Positions 25,958 to 35,543 of a stretch of 64,000 nucleotides of DNA are shown here, piece by piece. Both the position numbers and the translations under genes were made by a program. Origin of the DNA: Pontivivens marinum. Lineage in GTDB: Bacteria > Pseudomonadota > Alphaproteobacteria > Rhodobacterales > Rhodobacteraceae. The stretch lies in contig NZ_OCTN01000001.1 of assembly GCF_900231835.1 (NCBI RefSeq), positions 992,001-1,056,000 of the forward strand. Direction: 5' to 3'. The first letter of the stretch is position 1. Each line of letters starts with the position of its first letter. The notes under the pieces were generated by a model that did no database searches, was not told the origin of the DNA, and saw nothing but the letters and a program-made list of their open reading frames with translations.

Positions 25958-27216
25958 CAGTTGAACTGCACCGGCTCTCCAATGGAGTTCGCGTCGTAAC
26001 AGAACATATGCCCGGCCTGAAAAGCGCCACTTTGGGCATTTGGGTCACGGCAGGTGGGCGGCACGAGGCCGCGGATCAGAACGGCATTGCGCATTTCCTT
26101 GAACACATGGCATTCAAGGGAACAGCGAAACGCAATGCCCTACAGATTGCCGAGGCGATTGAGGATGTTGGTGGCTATATCAACGCCTATACCAGCCGCG
26201 AAATGACCGCCTATTACGCCCGCGTATTGGCCGAGGATTGCGAACTGGCCTTCGACGTGATTTCGGACATCGTGCTGAATCCGGCCTTTGACCCGCGTGA
26301 GATCGAGGTCGAGCGTGGTGTGATCCTACAGGAAATCGGGCAGTCGCAGGACACGCCCGATGACATCATCTTCGACTGGTTGCAGGAAACCGCCTATCCC
26401 GAACAGGCCTTTGGCCGCACAATTCTGGGTCCGGCGGAACGGGTTAAGGCCTTTGGCCGTGCCGATTTCGAGCGGTTTGTGGCGCAGCAATACGGGCCGG
26501 AAAACCTGATCGTGTCCGCCGCTGGTGGCGTAGATCACGACCGCATCGTGCGCGCGGCCGAGGAAGCCTTTGGCCACTTGCAACGGCGCACCCGTCCGCA
26601 ACACACACCCGCAGCGTTTCGCGGGGGTGAGCGGCGCAAGGTCAAGAATCTGGAGCAGGCGCACTTTACCTTCGCACTGGAAAGCTCCGGCTACCGCGCC
26701 GAGGATATCTATGACAGCCAAGTCTATGCGATGACGCTGGGCGGCGGCATGTCCTCACGTCTGTTTCAGGAGGCACGTGAGAAACGCGGGCTGTGCTATT
26801 CGATCTTTGCGCAACCCGGCTCCTATGCCGATACGGGGATGCTGACGATCTATGCGGGCACCAGCGGCGATGAAATCGCGGGCTTGGCCGAATTGACCGT
26901 GGATGAATTCCGCCGCAGCACACAGGATATGAGCGCGATCGAGATTGATCGTGCCAAGGCGCAGATGAAGGCCGGATTGCTGATGGGCTTGGAAAGCCCC
27001 TCGTCACGCGCCGAACGTCTGTCGCGCATGTTGGCCATCTGGGACCGTATCCCCGATCTGGACGAAAGCATCGCGCGCATCGACGCCGTGTCCGCCGATA
27101 GTGTCATGGCCCACGGGGCGCGGCTGGTCAGCTCTGGCAACACGGCGATGGCGCTATACGGGCCTGTCGATAAGACGCCGCCACTGGCTGAATTGACGGC
27201 ACGACTGGTCGCCTAA
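25954..27216 (+). CDS. M16 family zinc metallopeptidase
   Basis: A 420-residue insulinase-family (M16B) protease related to the mitochondrial processing peptidase beta subunit. The inverted zinc motif is H47FLEH51 in GIAHFLEHMAFKGT, and the downstream glutamate ligand falls in the EIEVERGVILQEIG region. The second half contains LGGGMSSRLFQEAREKRGLCY, the glycine-rich substrate loop. Bacterial members degrade oligopeptides or cut presequences; its substrate is unknown. It is coupled to thrC by ATGA and followed four bases later by an acetyltransferase gene, so the three are one operon. Confidence 0.92.
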   Translation: MTVELHRLSNGVRVVTEHMPGLKSATLGIWVTAGGRHEAADQNGIAHFLEHMAFKGTAKRNALQIAEAIEDVGGYINAYTSREMTAYYARVLAEDCELAFDVISDIVLNPAFDPREIEVERGVILQEIGQSQDTPDDIIFDWLQETAYPEQAFGRTILGPAERVKAFGRADFERFVAQQYGPENLIVSAAGGVDHDRIVRAAEEAFGHLQRRTRPQHTPAAFRGGERRKVKNLEQAHFTFALESSGYRAEDIYDSQVYAMTLGGGMSSRLFQEAREKRGLCYSIFAQPGSYADTGMLTIYAGTSGDEIAGLAELTVDEFRRSTQDMSAIEIDRAKAQMKAGLLMGLESPSSRAERLSRMLAIWDRIPDLDESIARIDAVSADSVMAHGARLVSSGNTAMALYGPVDKTPPLAELTARLVA

Positions 27217-27220
27217 GCGG

Positions 27221-27796
27221 ATGTTCACACGGCGCAAAGAGCTGTTGTTAAAGACAGATCGGCTCTACCTGCGCCCGCCGCAACTGGCAGATCATCTGGA
27301 TTGGGCGAAACTGCGCAGCGACGGGTATGAATATCTGGCCCCGTGGGAGCCGCTGCGCGCCCATGACCACCTTAGCAAAACCTCGTTCCGCACACGAACG
27401 CGTTGGTCCGCCCATGCGATCCGTGCGGATCGGGCGGTGCCACTGTTCATCTTTCGCCAGCAGGACAACGTGCTGTTGGGGGCGATCACCTTGGACAATA
27501 TCCAACGCGGCCCCGCGCAGTATGCCACGATCGGCTATTGGATGGGCGAATGCCATGCGGGCAACGGCTATATGGCTGAGGCCTTGCAGGGCATGGTCCA
27601 CCACGCCTTCGGCCCACTGGATCTAAGCCGGATTCAGGCCGCCTGCCTGCCCAGCAATGCCGCATCGCGCAGGGTGCTGGAGAAGGTCGGCTTTAAATAT
27701 GAGGGGGTCGCCCGCAGCTATCTGCAAATCGCGGGCAAATGGCGCACCCATGTCCTGTACGCCAATTTACGGCATGATCGGCGCGGCAAAGGCTGA
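27221..27796 (+). CDS. GNAT acetyltransferase (RimJ/RimL-like)
   Basis: A 191-residue GNAT protein of the RimJ type, which acetylates the N-terminus of ribosomal proteins in E. coli and diverse substrates elsewhere. It begins LLLKTDRLYLRPPQLADHLD. The acetyl-CoA site is YWMGECHAGNGYMAEALQGM. The end shows IQAACLPSNAASRRVLEKVGFKYEG, split here from the family's long N-x-A-S-x-x-V-L-E-K-x-G-F signature. Four bases separate it from the M16 peptidase gene. The downstream yqgE gene is convergent. The substrate is not predictable. Confidence 0.85.
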   Translation: MFTRRKELLLKTDRLYLRPPQLADHLDWAKLRSDGYEYLAPWEPLRAHDHLSKTSFRTRTRWSAHAIRADRAVPLFIFRQQDNVLLGAITLDNIQRGPAQYATIGYWMGECHAGNGYMAEALQGMVHHAFGPLDLSRIQAACLPSNAASRRVLEKVGFKYEGVARSYLQIAGKWRTHVLYANLRHDRRGKG

Positions 27797-27798
27797 CG

Positions 27799-28404
27799 CT
27801 ATGCGTTGCCAGATATCGAATGCAGCATCGCAGGATTGACCCCGATTGACGCCAGACAGCGATCCCAGATGTCATCTGCGGGCGTTTCAAACATCAGCTC
27901 GGGGGATGCGGTGACGTTCAACCACGAACTGCCACCCAGCTCCTCCTCCAACTGGCCCGGTCCCCAGCTGGAATATCCCAACGCCAGCATCGCCTGCTCT
28001 GGGCCATAACCGCCCAGCAATTCCCGCAGGATCGCCACGTTATTGGTCATCGAGCACCAATCCGTCACGTCCAGTGTCGCCCGTTTTAGCGCATAATCGG
28101 GGGAGTGCAGAACAAAGCCGCGGGTCCGTTCCACCGGCCCGCCAACCATTACCGGCAGCTCGGGGATCGTATAGGGGGTCTCCACGTCCAACTGCTCTGC
28201 CAGATCAGCAAATTCCACGCCATCTGCCACGTGGTTGATGACAAGCCCCATCGCGCCCTGGTCAGAATGGGTGCATAAAAACACCACCGCCCCCGCAAAT
28301 CGCGGGTCAGGCATCGCCGGAGAGGCGACCAACAGCGTTCCATCCAGAAATGGCGAGTGGTTTTGGGAATGTGTCATACCCTCTAATCTGTTTTGAGATG
28401 TCAT
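27799..28404 (-). CDS. YqgE/AlgH family protein
   Basis: A 201-residue UPF0301 (YqgE/AlgH) protein. Recognisable segments are LDGTLLVASPAMPDPRFAG, GAMGLVINHVADG, VMVGGPVERTRGFVLHS, and the final third with ALGYSSWGPGQLEEEL. The fold is compact alpha/beta. AlgH was named for a role in alginate gene expression in Pseudomonas, but the molecular function of the family is unknown. Two starts are possible: 28404, with no clear ribosome site, and 28377, with AGAGGG unusually close. Family alignment permits both. It stands alone, with the DsbD-N gene divergent. Confidence 0.88.
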   Translation of the reverse strand: MTSQNRLEGMTHSQNHSPFLDGTLLVASPAMPDPRFAGAVVFLCTHSDQGAMGLVINHVADGVEFADLAEQLDVETPYTIPELPVMVGGPVERTRGFVLHSPDYALKRATLDVTDWCSMTNNVAILRELLGGYGPEQAMLALGYSSWGPGQLEEELGGSSWLNVTASPELMFETPADDIWDRCLASIGVNPAMLHSISGNA

Positions 28405-28492
28405 AACGTCAAGATCGGCATGATCCCGCCGTTGTGATTTTCCATTCTTATTTTGCTGCGTATTGTTCGCATATGTCAGATTCTAGGATTGG

Positions 28493-29281
28493 ATGCCCAT
28501 AATGCGGACCGCACTTGCACTCGCCCTGATGACCACCAGCGCATTTGCGCAGGATGCGTCGAGCTATAGCGCCGTGCGGTTGCTGCCCGGATATGTCACC
28601 GATAGCGGGCAATATCTGGCGGGGGTTGAGGTAACGATGGCCCCCGGTTGGAAAACCTATTGGCGCCAACCCGGTGAGGGTGGCATCCCCCCGATTTTTG
28701 ACTGGAGCGGGTCCAGCAATATCAGCGCCGCTCATATCGAATGGCCCGTGCCCGAAGTGTTCGAGACATATGGCCTACAGTCCCTAGGCTATCACGACCG
28801 CGTTGTTTTTCCGGTGCTGTTCGACGTTGTTGATCCGGCGCAGGACACCACGCTGAACCTCGCGCTCAGCTTTGGTCTTTGCTCGGATATCTGCATTCCC
28901 GCCAATGCCATGGCCGCAACGGCAGCCCCGATGGAGCAGGTTCACAATGCCGCAGTGCTGGCAGATGCCCGCGACCACGTGACGGAGCAGGCCAGCGGTA
29001 TGGCGATCACTTGCACCGTTGTCTCCGCCGCGGGTGCGTGGCGGCTGGATGCAGAATTGTCGGGGGATGCCGAAATCTCACCCGATCTGGTTGCGGTGTT
29101 CGAGGCGAATAACCCCGCGCTATGGATCGGCACGCCCGATGCGGTGGAGCAAGGCGACGGCCTGCTGTTCAGCGCACCGATGGATTGGTTCGGCGACGGC
29201 GCCTTTGCCCTGTCGCGTCAGGACATGCGGATCACGCTGGTTGATTCAGGCCGCAGCGCGGTTGAGCTATCAGGCTGCTGA
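28493..29281 (+). CDS. Periplasmic DsbD N-terminal domain-like protein
   Basis: A 262-residue exported protein with a signal peptide (MRTALALALMTTSAFAQ). It resembles the N-terminal, thiol-accepting domain of DsbD as a free-standing protein, and contains GWKTYWRQPGEGGIPPIFDW, IEWPVPEVFETYGLQSLGY and the cysteine pair in FGLCSDICIP. In DsbD this domain hands electrons from the membrane to periplasmic thiol proteins; the transmembrane partner is not encoded here. AGGA stands a few bases before the chosen ATG. Its stop immediately abuts the stop of the RND permease gene on the other strand, with no room for a terminator. Confidence 0.82.
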   Translation: MPIMRTALALALMTTSAFAQDASSYSAVRLLPGYVTDSGQYLAGVEVTMAPGWKTYWRQPGEGGIPPIFDWSGSSNISAAHIEWPVPEVFETYGLQSLGYHDRVVFPVLFDVVDPAQDTTLNLALSFGLCSDICIPANAMAATAAPMEQVHNAAVLADARDHVTEQASGMAITCTVVSAAGAWRLDAELSGDAEISPDLVAVFEANNPALWIGTPDAVEQGDGLLFSAPMDWFGDGAFALSRQDMRITLVDSGRSAVELSGC

Positions 29282-32200
29282 TTATTCCGCCGCTGTAATC
29301 GCCCGCCGTGGCGTCATGACCGGCACCAACACCCCAGAAATCAATGCGATGGCGACCAATCCGCCCGCGAAGAGTGGTAGCAACGGCACCTGCACCGGCA
29401 GCAGTTCGGGGCGCGCGCTCAGCACCACATACCCGACCGTCAGCAACACGCTGAGCAAGGTCGCACCAACCAGAACCACCCGTGGCCCGCGTGGCACATG
29501 CCGCCCTGTCACTGCCCTGCGCAGGCTGCGCGACAGGCGACCTGCATCCATCTGCATCCCGATAATTGCAGGCACCACCAGCAGCACCAGTATCATGCCA
29601 AAGCCCAGCCCGTAGCACAACGTAATCACAGTCGGTTTCAGGAACTGCGCCTGTTGGCTGCTCTCATATAATAACGGGGCGAGGCCAAGCACCGTGGTTA
29701 GCGTGGTCAGCAGAACCGGCCGCAAGCGGTCGCAGACGGCATCGACCAATGCAGGCAGCAAACCACGCGTTTCGGCATATTCATCAATGGTCGTGATCAG
29801 AACGATGGAATCGTTGATGATGATCCCCGTCATGCCCAGCAGGCCGATCACGGTGAACATGCTCATCGGAACGCCCCAGATATAATGCCCCCAGATGGTG
29901 CCGGTCAGGCCAAAGGGGATGATCGCCATAACCACAATTGGCCGCAGCCAGCTGGAAAATATCCAGCACAGCGTCAGGTAAATCCCCAACAGGCACAGGG
30001 CGAAGCCGATCATCGCCTCGTTCAGGAAGTCACGCTCCTGCTCCGCCAGACCGGTCATCAGGAACTCCACCCCGAATTGGCCAGCCACACGCGGCAGGAT
30101 CACGTCACGGATTTCCTGCGTCACCTCGGCGGCGTGGGCGGGGTCATCCTCGGACATTTGGCCAGACACGGTGATGATCCGCTGGCCATTCTCGCGCAAC
30201 ACACGAGAGAAACCCAATTGCGACCGCACCGACACCACCTCGGACAGGGGCACCCATGTTCCGCTGCCGGTTTGAACCCGCGTGCGTTCGACAAAATCGG
30301 CGGTCAGCTCATCCTCGGGCATGCGCACGGTCACGGTGCCGGAGCGTACGCCAACGGGGAAGGTCAGTGCCTCGATGCCGCCCAGACGTTGCCGTAGTTC
30401 CCGCCCGATGGTTTCCGTGGTCAGGCCCAGTGCGGCGCCACGGGGGGTTAGTTCCAGTATCAGTTCGGTTTTGTCATAGGGCAGATCGTCCTCCACCCCT
30501 GTCACGACCTCATAATCAGTCAGGATCGCCTGAAAATTCTCGGACGCATCCTTGAGCGTTTGGGCATCCGCGCCGAACAATTGCACCGACAGGCCATCGC
30601 CCCCCGGCCCGGATCCCCAGCGGCGAAAGCTGAGGGTTTCCAGTTTCGGGTGGCGGATAATCGCATCCTCAATCGCCTGTTGCAGGGTGCCTGCTGAATA
30701 GGGACGATTATCGGCGTCCAAAATCTCAATCGCGATCGAGCCGAGCTGATCCGCGTCCTTTTGATCACTACCGCCAATGGCGCGCCCTGCACTGCCGCCG
30801 ATCTGCGTCATGGCGAAAACGATGGGATTGCGGCCATATTCGGCCTCGAAATCCTGACCGACTTGGGTCACGGCCCGGTCTAGCTCCACCACCATAGCCA
30901 GTGTTTCGGCCCGCGTCGTGCCGTTGACCATCGCGATATTGCCCGTCAGCTCGGATTGCTCAGGCGAGTTGAAAAACCGCCACGTGACGTCCCCCGCGAA
31001 AAACAGCGACAACATATAGGCAAAAATGGCAAAGGCCGCGCCCAGCACGGGATAACGCAGCGCCAGCACCAGCCGCATAAACGGGCGGAACAGGCGTTGG
31101 TTCACCACGTCGAACCCCCGATTGAACCAATAGGATGGCAGATCGTACCAGTTGGTTTTCGTCTGCGCGGCCAAGGCATGACGCATATGCGCAGGCAGGA
31201 TCAGGAAACATTCGACAAGGCTGGCCAGCAGCACAACCGACACCGTGAACGGGATATCCAGTATCAACGATCCGAACCGCCCCCCGATCACCGCCAGCGC
31301 GGAAAAGGCGATAACCGTCGTGATGGTTGAGGACAGCACCGGCAGGCTCATCCGCTTGGCAGCATTGATCGCCGCATTTTCGGGTGTTTCGCCCAGATGG
31401 CGATGCCGGAAATCCGCGTGCTCACCCACCACAATCGCGTCATCCACCACGATGCCCAGACAGATGATCAACGCGAATAGCGAGATCATGTTGATCGTGA
31501 TGCCAAAGGCAAACATCATCGCGACCGTCGCCAGCATTGCCACGGGAATACCCGCCGCGACCCAGATCGCCGTGCGCGCCGACAGAAACAGGAACAACAG
31601 CGCCACCACCAGCCCCAGCCCCATCAGGCCATTATCCAGCAGGATATCGATCCGGTCGGAAATTGCCTCGGCCCGCGTGTTGGTCAGGGTGATGGTCACA
31701 CCATCCGGCAGGGTTTGCTGCATTTCCTGTGCGACGCTGTCCACGGTGGCCTGCAACTGAATTGCGTCGCCCTGATCCGAGCGATCAACGCGGATCGACA
31801 CGGCAGGGTTTTCGCCGACAAAATACGCTTGGTTGCGGCTGATCCCCTCATCTATCACCGTGGCCACATCGCGCACCAGAAGGGCGGAGCCATCTGCCTC
31901 AGTCCGCACAGCGATCTGTGCGATTTCCTCAGCCGTGCGGCGGGCAACGCCAGTGCGCACGCGGGCGGCACCGCCGGCAACCTCGCCTGCGGGATCGGTT
32001 TCCGCGCTGTCGCCAATCGCCTGCGCAATCGTGGCCAGCGTTAGATCGTTGCGGATCAGCGCGGCCTCCGGCACCTCAATCGCGATGGAGGGCGCGGCAA
32101 AGCCCGATGTTGTGGTGCGGGTTACCCCCTCACGAAACAGTCGCGCCACGAATTCATCGGCATAGCGGCCCAGTTGCTCGACCCCGACAGGGCCGGAGAT

Positions 32201-32614
32201 CACCACATTGGTCACCCGATCACGCCACTGCCCGCGCCGAACCACCGGATCATCCGCCCCCTCAGGAAAGGTACGGATCGACGCAACAGCGGTTTCCACA
32301 TCATCCGCAGCACGGGCCATATCCCAGCCCGGCTCAAACTCCATCCGCAGCGAGGCCGACCCCTCACTGGCGACGGCGGTGGTGGCGATAACCCCCTCAA
32401 CCGCCAGCAGAACTGGTTCGAGGGGGGCGACGATGGCGTTGTCCACGTCCTCGGGTCCGGCACCGTCCCAGCTGACCGAGACACTGACATTGTCTACGAT
32501 CACATCGGGGAAGAACTGCGCCCTGATTTGCGTCAACGCCGCCAGCCCCAGCGCCACCATAATGACGAGGATCAGGTTGGCCGCCGTGCGGTGCCTGACG
32601 AAATAGGACAGCAT
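29282..32614 (-). CDS. RND efflux pump permease
   Basis: A 1110-residue inner-membrane pump of the resistance-nodulation-division family (HAE-1 type), exporting drugs or other amphiphiles by proton exchange. The proton-relay aspartates are in TM4 as ICLGIVVDDAIVVGEHA, and the duplicated second half repeats the pattern (GMTGIIINDSIVLI, with a single Asp as usual). The porter domain lies between. After the canonical twelve segments there are two more hydrophobic stretches (about residues 1045-1100), so it is longer than AcrB. It follows the adaptor gene by three bases. No TolC-like outer-membrane gene is adjacent. The substrate is unknown. Confidence 0.92.
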   Translation of the reverse strand: MLSYFVRHRTAANLILVIMVALGLAALTQIRAQFFPDVIVDNVSVSVSWDGAGPEDVDNAIVAPLEPVLLAVEGVIATTAVASEGSASLRMEFEPGWDMARAADDVETAVASIRTFPEGADDPVVRRGQWRDRVTNVVISGPVGVEQLGRYADEFVARLFREGVTRTTTSGFAAPSIAIEVPEAALIRNDLTLATIAQAIGDSAETDPAGEVAGGAARVRTGVARRTAEEIAQIAVRTEADGSALLVRDVATVIDEGISRNQAYFVGENPAVSIRVDRSDQGDAIQLQATVDSVAQEMQQTLPDGVTITLTNTRAEAISDRIDILLDNGLMGLGLVVALLFLFLSARTAIWVAAGIPVAMLATVAMMFAFGITINMISLFALIICLGIVVDDAIVVGEHADFRHRHLGETPENAAINAAKRMSLPVLSSTITTVIAFSALAVIGGRFGSLILDIPFTVSVVLLASLVECFLILPAHMRHALAAQTKTNWYDLPSYWFNRGFDVVNQRLFRPFMRLVLALRYPVLGAAFAIFAYMLSLFFAGDVTWRFFNSPEQSELTGNIAMVNGTTRAETLAMVVELDRAVTQVGQDFEAEYGRNPIVFAMTQIGGSAGRAIGGSDQKDADQLGSIAIEILDADNRPYSAGTLQQAIEDAIIRHPKLETLSFRRWGSGPGGDGLSVQLFGADAQTLKDASENFQAILTDYEVVTGVEDDLPYDKTELILELTPRGAALGLTTETIGRELRQRLGGIEALTFPVGVRSGTVTVRMPEDELTADFVERTRVQTGSGTWVPLSEVVSVRSQLGFSRVLRENGQRIITVSGQMSEDDPAHAAEVTQEIRDVILPRVAGQFGVEFLMTGLAEQERDFLNEAMIGFALCLLGIYLTLCWIFSSWLRPIVVMAIIPFGLTGTIWGHYIWGVPMSMFTVIGLLGMTGIIINDSIVLITTIDEYAETRGLLPALVDAVCDRLRPVLLTTLTTVLGLAPLLYESSQQAQFLKPTVITLCYGLGFGMILVLLVVPAIIGMQMDAGRLSRSLRRAVTGRHVPRGPRVVLVGATLLSVLLTVGYVVLSARPELLPVQVPLLPLFAGGLVAIALISGVLVPVMTPRRAITAAE

Positions 32615-32617
32615 GAT

Positions 32618-34084
32618 TTATCCTCCCATCCGGCCCTCTAGCCGCTCAACCGTGGCGCGGGGCACCTCATCTGCTTGTAAGGCGGCCAGCGTGCGCGCCC
32701 GAATATCCGGCGGCATGCGGGTGTTCCCCTCGACAAAGGCAACCAGACGCGCACGTCGTTCGGGGTCGAGGGCGATACTTTCAGGCAATGCCTCAACCAC
32801 CGGGGCCTCGCCCAGCGGAACAATCGGTTCGATCGCAACGCCAGGACCCAGTTGCGGGCGGGTTTCCATCACATAGGACGCGCCGGCGGGGGCATCGGCC
32901 ACAATCACCATATCGCCCTGCCTGCGCAAAACACGCACCGGCACGGCATAGAGGCGATTGTTTTCATCCACCAACAGCAGCTCATTCGCGCTGGTCACAG
33001 CCGCCGCCGGTATTGTTGCCACATCAGATAGCGGCGGTTCGGTGATCGAGACGGAGACGAAATCACCCGGCCGCAGGATCGCGCCGCCATCTGCCGCCAA
33101 TCGGGCATAGATCAGGCGGCCGGTCTGGCCCTCACCAACCTCCGCACCGGAGCGCAGGATTTGGCCCGTCACGTTCAGCGGCACACCATCCAGATCGAGT
33201 GAAACCGTAACAGGGGCCTGCATCAACGCCCCACGCGCATCCAGCAACCGCGAGAATTGCGCATTCGTCACCTGAAACGCGACCTCCAGCAGGGTCGGGT
33301 CGATCAGCACTGCCATCTGCTCATTTTGCGAAACCCGCCGACCGGATACGGCAACCACATCGGCCAGCAGGCCGTCAAACGGTGCCAGATAGCGCGTGTC
33401 GGACAGGGTGCGCGCCGCCTCGGTCAGATCGATCTGGGCGCGCAGCACCTCAATCTCACTCCGCGCAATTGCCGCGTCCTGCGTCAGGATCGTCTGGCGG
33501 CGGGTTAGCACGGTTTGCTCGGCTTGGCTCAAGGCCAGTTCAGCCGTTTCGGTGGTGGTGGATGTGCCAACGCCCCGTGATTGCAGGCCCTGCTGCCGAT
33601 CCAATGCCGCGGCGCGCAGGGTGCGTTGGGCGATTGCGGCGGCCAGCTCATCCTCGGCCAAGGCGCGGGTGGCGATGGATTGCGCCAATGCGGCCTGCGC
33701 CTCCTGCAAGGCAGCGGCGGCACGGTCGCGGGCGGCGGTCGCATCGGCGGGATCAATCTGAAACAGCAAGTCCCCCTGCGCAACGGCGGCGCCATTGCGG
33801 AAATCATCTGTCAGGTCCGTCAGAACACCGCCCGCCGGTGCACGCAATTCCAGCACGCGCGCGCCCTCTACCTCACCATAGCTGCGGATAACGGGCGTCG
33901 CGGTGCCCAAAGTTATGGTTTGCAGCGACACGGCAAAGGTCCGCTCTCGCCCGCCACCACGGGGCCAGCCGCCAGACGCATCGGCGCTGCGCGATTGAAC
34001 AATCTGCACGACTCCTACGCCGACCAAACCAAGGGTCAGGCACGTTAGGACCAGTGCGACTAGGCTGCGCAAGACAAATCGCAT
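32618..34084 (-). CDS. RND efflux periplasmic adaptor (HlyD/AcrA-like)
   Basis: A 488-residue membrane fusion protein. A single N-terminal membrane segment (VALVLTCLTLGLVGVGVVQI) anchors it. Next come a biotinyl-lipoyl hybrid half (VLELRAPAGGVLTDLTDDF with the later TRYLAPFDGLLADVVAVSGR) and a long helical hairpin with many Ala, Gln and Glu residues (roughly 115-215). Beta-barrel segments follow, for example GRLIYARLAADGGAILRPGD. It bridges the inner-membrane pump to an outer-membrane channel. It is the first gene of the pump operon; the permease starts three bases after its stop. No regulator is adjacent. Confidence 0.9.
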   Translation of the reverse strand: MRFVLRSLVALVLTCLTLGLVGVGVVQIVQSRSADASGGWPRGGGRERTFAVSLQTITLGTATPVIRSYGEVEGARVLELRAPAGGVLTDLTDDFRNGAAVAQGDLLFQIDPADATAARDRAAAALQEAQAALAQSIATRALAEDELAAAIAQRTLRAAALDRQQGLQSRGVGTSTTTETAELALSQAEQTVLTRRQTILTQDAAIARSEIEVLRAQIDLTEAARTLSDTRYLAPFDGLLADVVAVSGRRVSQNEQMAVLIDPTLLEVAFQVTNAQFSRLLDARGALMQAPVTVSLDLDGVPLNVTGQILRSGAEVGEGQTGRLIYARLAADGGAILRPGDFVSVSITEPPLSDVATIPAAAVTSANELLLVDENNRLYAVPVRVLRRQGDMVIVADAPAGASYVMETRPQLGPGVAIEPIVPLGEAPVVEALPESIALDPERRARLVAFVEGNTRMPPDIRARTLAALQADEVPRATVERLEGRMGG

Positions 34085-34163
34085 GAAAACTCCGCTAAGA
34101 TGGCAGGCCGTATAATAGCATACACGTAGCGGGCCGATTATTCGTCACATCTACGCGCGCAAA

Positions 34164-34694
34164 CTACTTTCGACGCAGATGCTCGTCCAGACGGGGCATA
34201 ATCTCAACAAAATTGCAGGGCATGTGCCGGTAATCCAGTTGATAGGCGAGGATTTCGTCCCAACCATCCTTGCACGCGCCCGGCGATCCGGGCAGCGCGA
34301 ACAGGTAGGTCCCCTGCGCAACACCGCCACAGGCCCGGGATTGCACCGCCGATGTGCCGATTTTCCCGACGGAGATCATGGTGAACAGGGTGGAGAAGGC
34401 ATCAATTTCCTTCTCGTACACATCGCGATGCGCCTCAACCGTGACATCGCGCCCCGTCAGGCCGGTGCCGCCGGTGGAGATAATCACGTCAATCTCGGGG
34501 TCGGCGGTCCAGTTGCGCAGCTTTGCCGCGATGCCTGCCCGATCATCGCGCACGATATCACGCGCGGCCAGAATATGCCCCGCCGTCGTGATCCGCGCGG
34601 CCAGCGTATCGCCGGACCGGTCATCGGCTATGTCGCGGGTATCAGAGACGGTCAGAACCGCAATGCGGATCGGGATAAAGGCGCGTTCGCTCAT
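34164..34694 (-). CDS. moaB: Molybdenum cofactor biosynthesis protein MoaB
   Basis: A 176-residue MoaB/MogA-type protein that adenylylates molybdopterin or acts in a closely related step. The nucleotide and pterin loops are visible: IAVLTVSDTRDIADDRSGD at the start and VIISTGGTGLTGRDVT near residue 70. Later come the FALPGSPGACKDGWDEIL segment and a C-terminal PRLDEHL tail. I use the ATG at 34694, which overlaps the TGA of the upstream glycosylase gene (ATGA). The open frame continues to 34820 with no similarity. Its coupling to a DNA glycosylase gene is notable, but the functional link is unclear. Confidence 0.92.
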   Translation of the reverse strand: MSERAFIPIRIAVLTVSDTRDIADDRSGDTLAARITTAGHILAARDIVRDDRAGIAAKLRNWTADPEIDVIISTGGTGLTGRDVTVEAHRDVYEKEIDAFSTLFTMISVGKIGTSAVQSRACGGVAQGTYLFALPGSPGACKDGWDEILAYQLDYRHMPCNFVEIMPRLDEHLRRK

Positions 34695-35497
34695 GTCTTG
34701 TCCAAACGGGATTTGATGTGCAGCAGGTCCTGCCACGCCGATTTCTTGTGCAAACCATTTCGCAGCAGCGCCGCAGGGTGGAAGGACGCGATGGCGGGCA
34801 CGCCTGCAACCTCGCGCCATTGGCCACGCATGGCGGTGATGCCCTGTTCCACCTCGAACAGAGTTTTCATCGCGGAATTACCCAGCAATAACAGGCAATC
34901 GGGTTGGGCTAGGGTGATATGCCGCAGCAGGAATGGTCGCATCATCGCGACCTCCTCACCCACAGGATCACGGTTTGCAGGCGGACGCCATGGCATGACA
35001 TTGGTGATATAGGCGCCCTGATCGGGTGCCTCACTGCTACGATCCCGCCCGATTGCGGCCAGCATCTTGTCCAGCAATTGACCCGAGCGCCCGACAAAGG
35101 GCCGCCCCTCGCGGTCCTCGTCCCGTCCTGGTGCCTCACCCACGATCATCAGACGGGCGCTGGCATGACCATCGCTGAATACGAAATTGCGCGCGCCCTG
35201 TTTTAGCGTGCACCCGTCAAAAGCCTGCATCGCATCATGCAGCGCGGGCAAAGTGGCACAACCCGCCGCCATCGCATGGGCCTGCGCGGTGAAATTGGCA
35301 ATCAACTGCGCGTGCTCGTTCTCCGCCAGTTTTTGAGCGGAAATCGCCTGAACCACAGGCGGGGCCTGCACCACGGGTTCGGGCGGCGGGGGCGCGGAAT
35401 AGCGGTCCACCGGATCATCCCCGATTGCCTCATCCACGCCCATCTCAACCTGCCACGCGAGCGCGGCGAGCAGTGTCTGATGGTCGATATGATCCAC
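34691..35497 (-). CDS. Uracil-DNA glycosylase, family 4-like, without the Fe-S cysteines
   Basis: A 268-residue protein whose C-terminal part matches family 4 uracil-DNA glycosylases: MIVGEAPGRDEDREGRPFVG (117-136), LLGNSAM, and the catalytic-site FHPAALLRN (239-247). An N-terminal proline-rich extension (about 35-50) is not part of the enzyme. Family 4 enzymes ligate [4Fe-4S] with four cysteines. Here the N-terminal pair is reduced to C96 (CTLK), and the RPP context has W170 where cysteine is expected. The next ligand site shows M185/M186. So the cluster is predicted to be absent. Cluster-less relatives have been reported from other alphaproteobacteria. It is coupled to moaB. Confidence 0.85.
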   Translation of the reverse strand: MDHIDHQTLLAALAWQVEMGVDEAIGDDPVDRYSAPPPPEPVVQAPPVVQAISAQKLAENEHAQLIANFTAQAHAMAAGCATLPALHDAMQAFDGCTLKQGARNFVFSDGHASARLMIVGEAPGRDEDREGRPFVGRSGQLLDKMLAAIGRDRSSEAPDQGAYITNVMPWRPPANRDPVGEEVAMMRPFLLRHITLAQPDCLLLLGNSAMKTLFEVEQGITAMRGQWREVAGVPAIASFHPAALLRNGLHKKSAWQDLLHIKSRLDKT

Positions 35498-35543
35498 GGC
35501 GCGAATCCCCTCTGTTCTATGGCGATCCTACCGTGTCCGGCGA

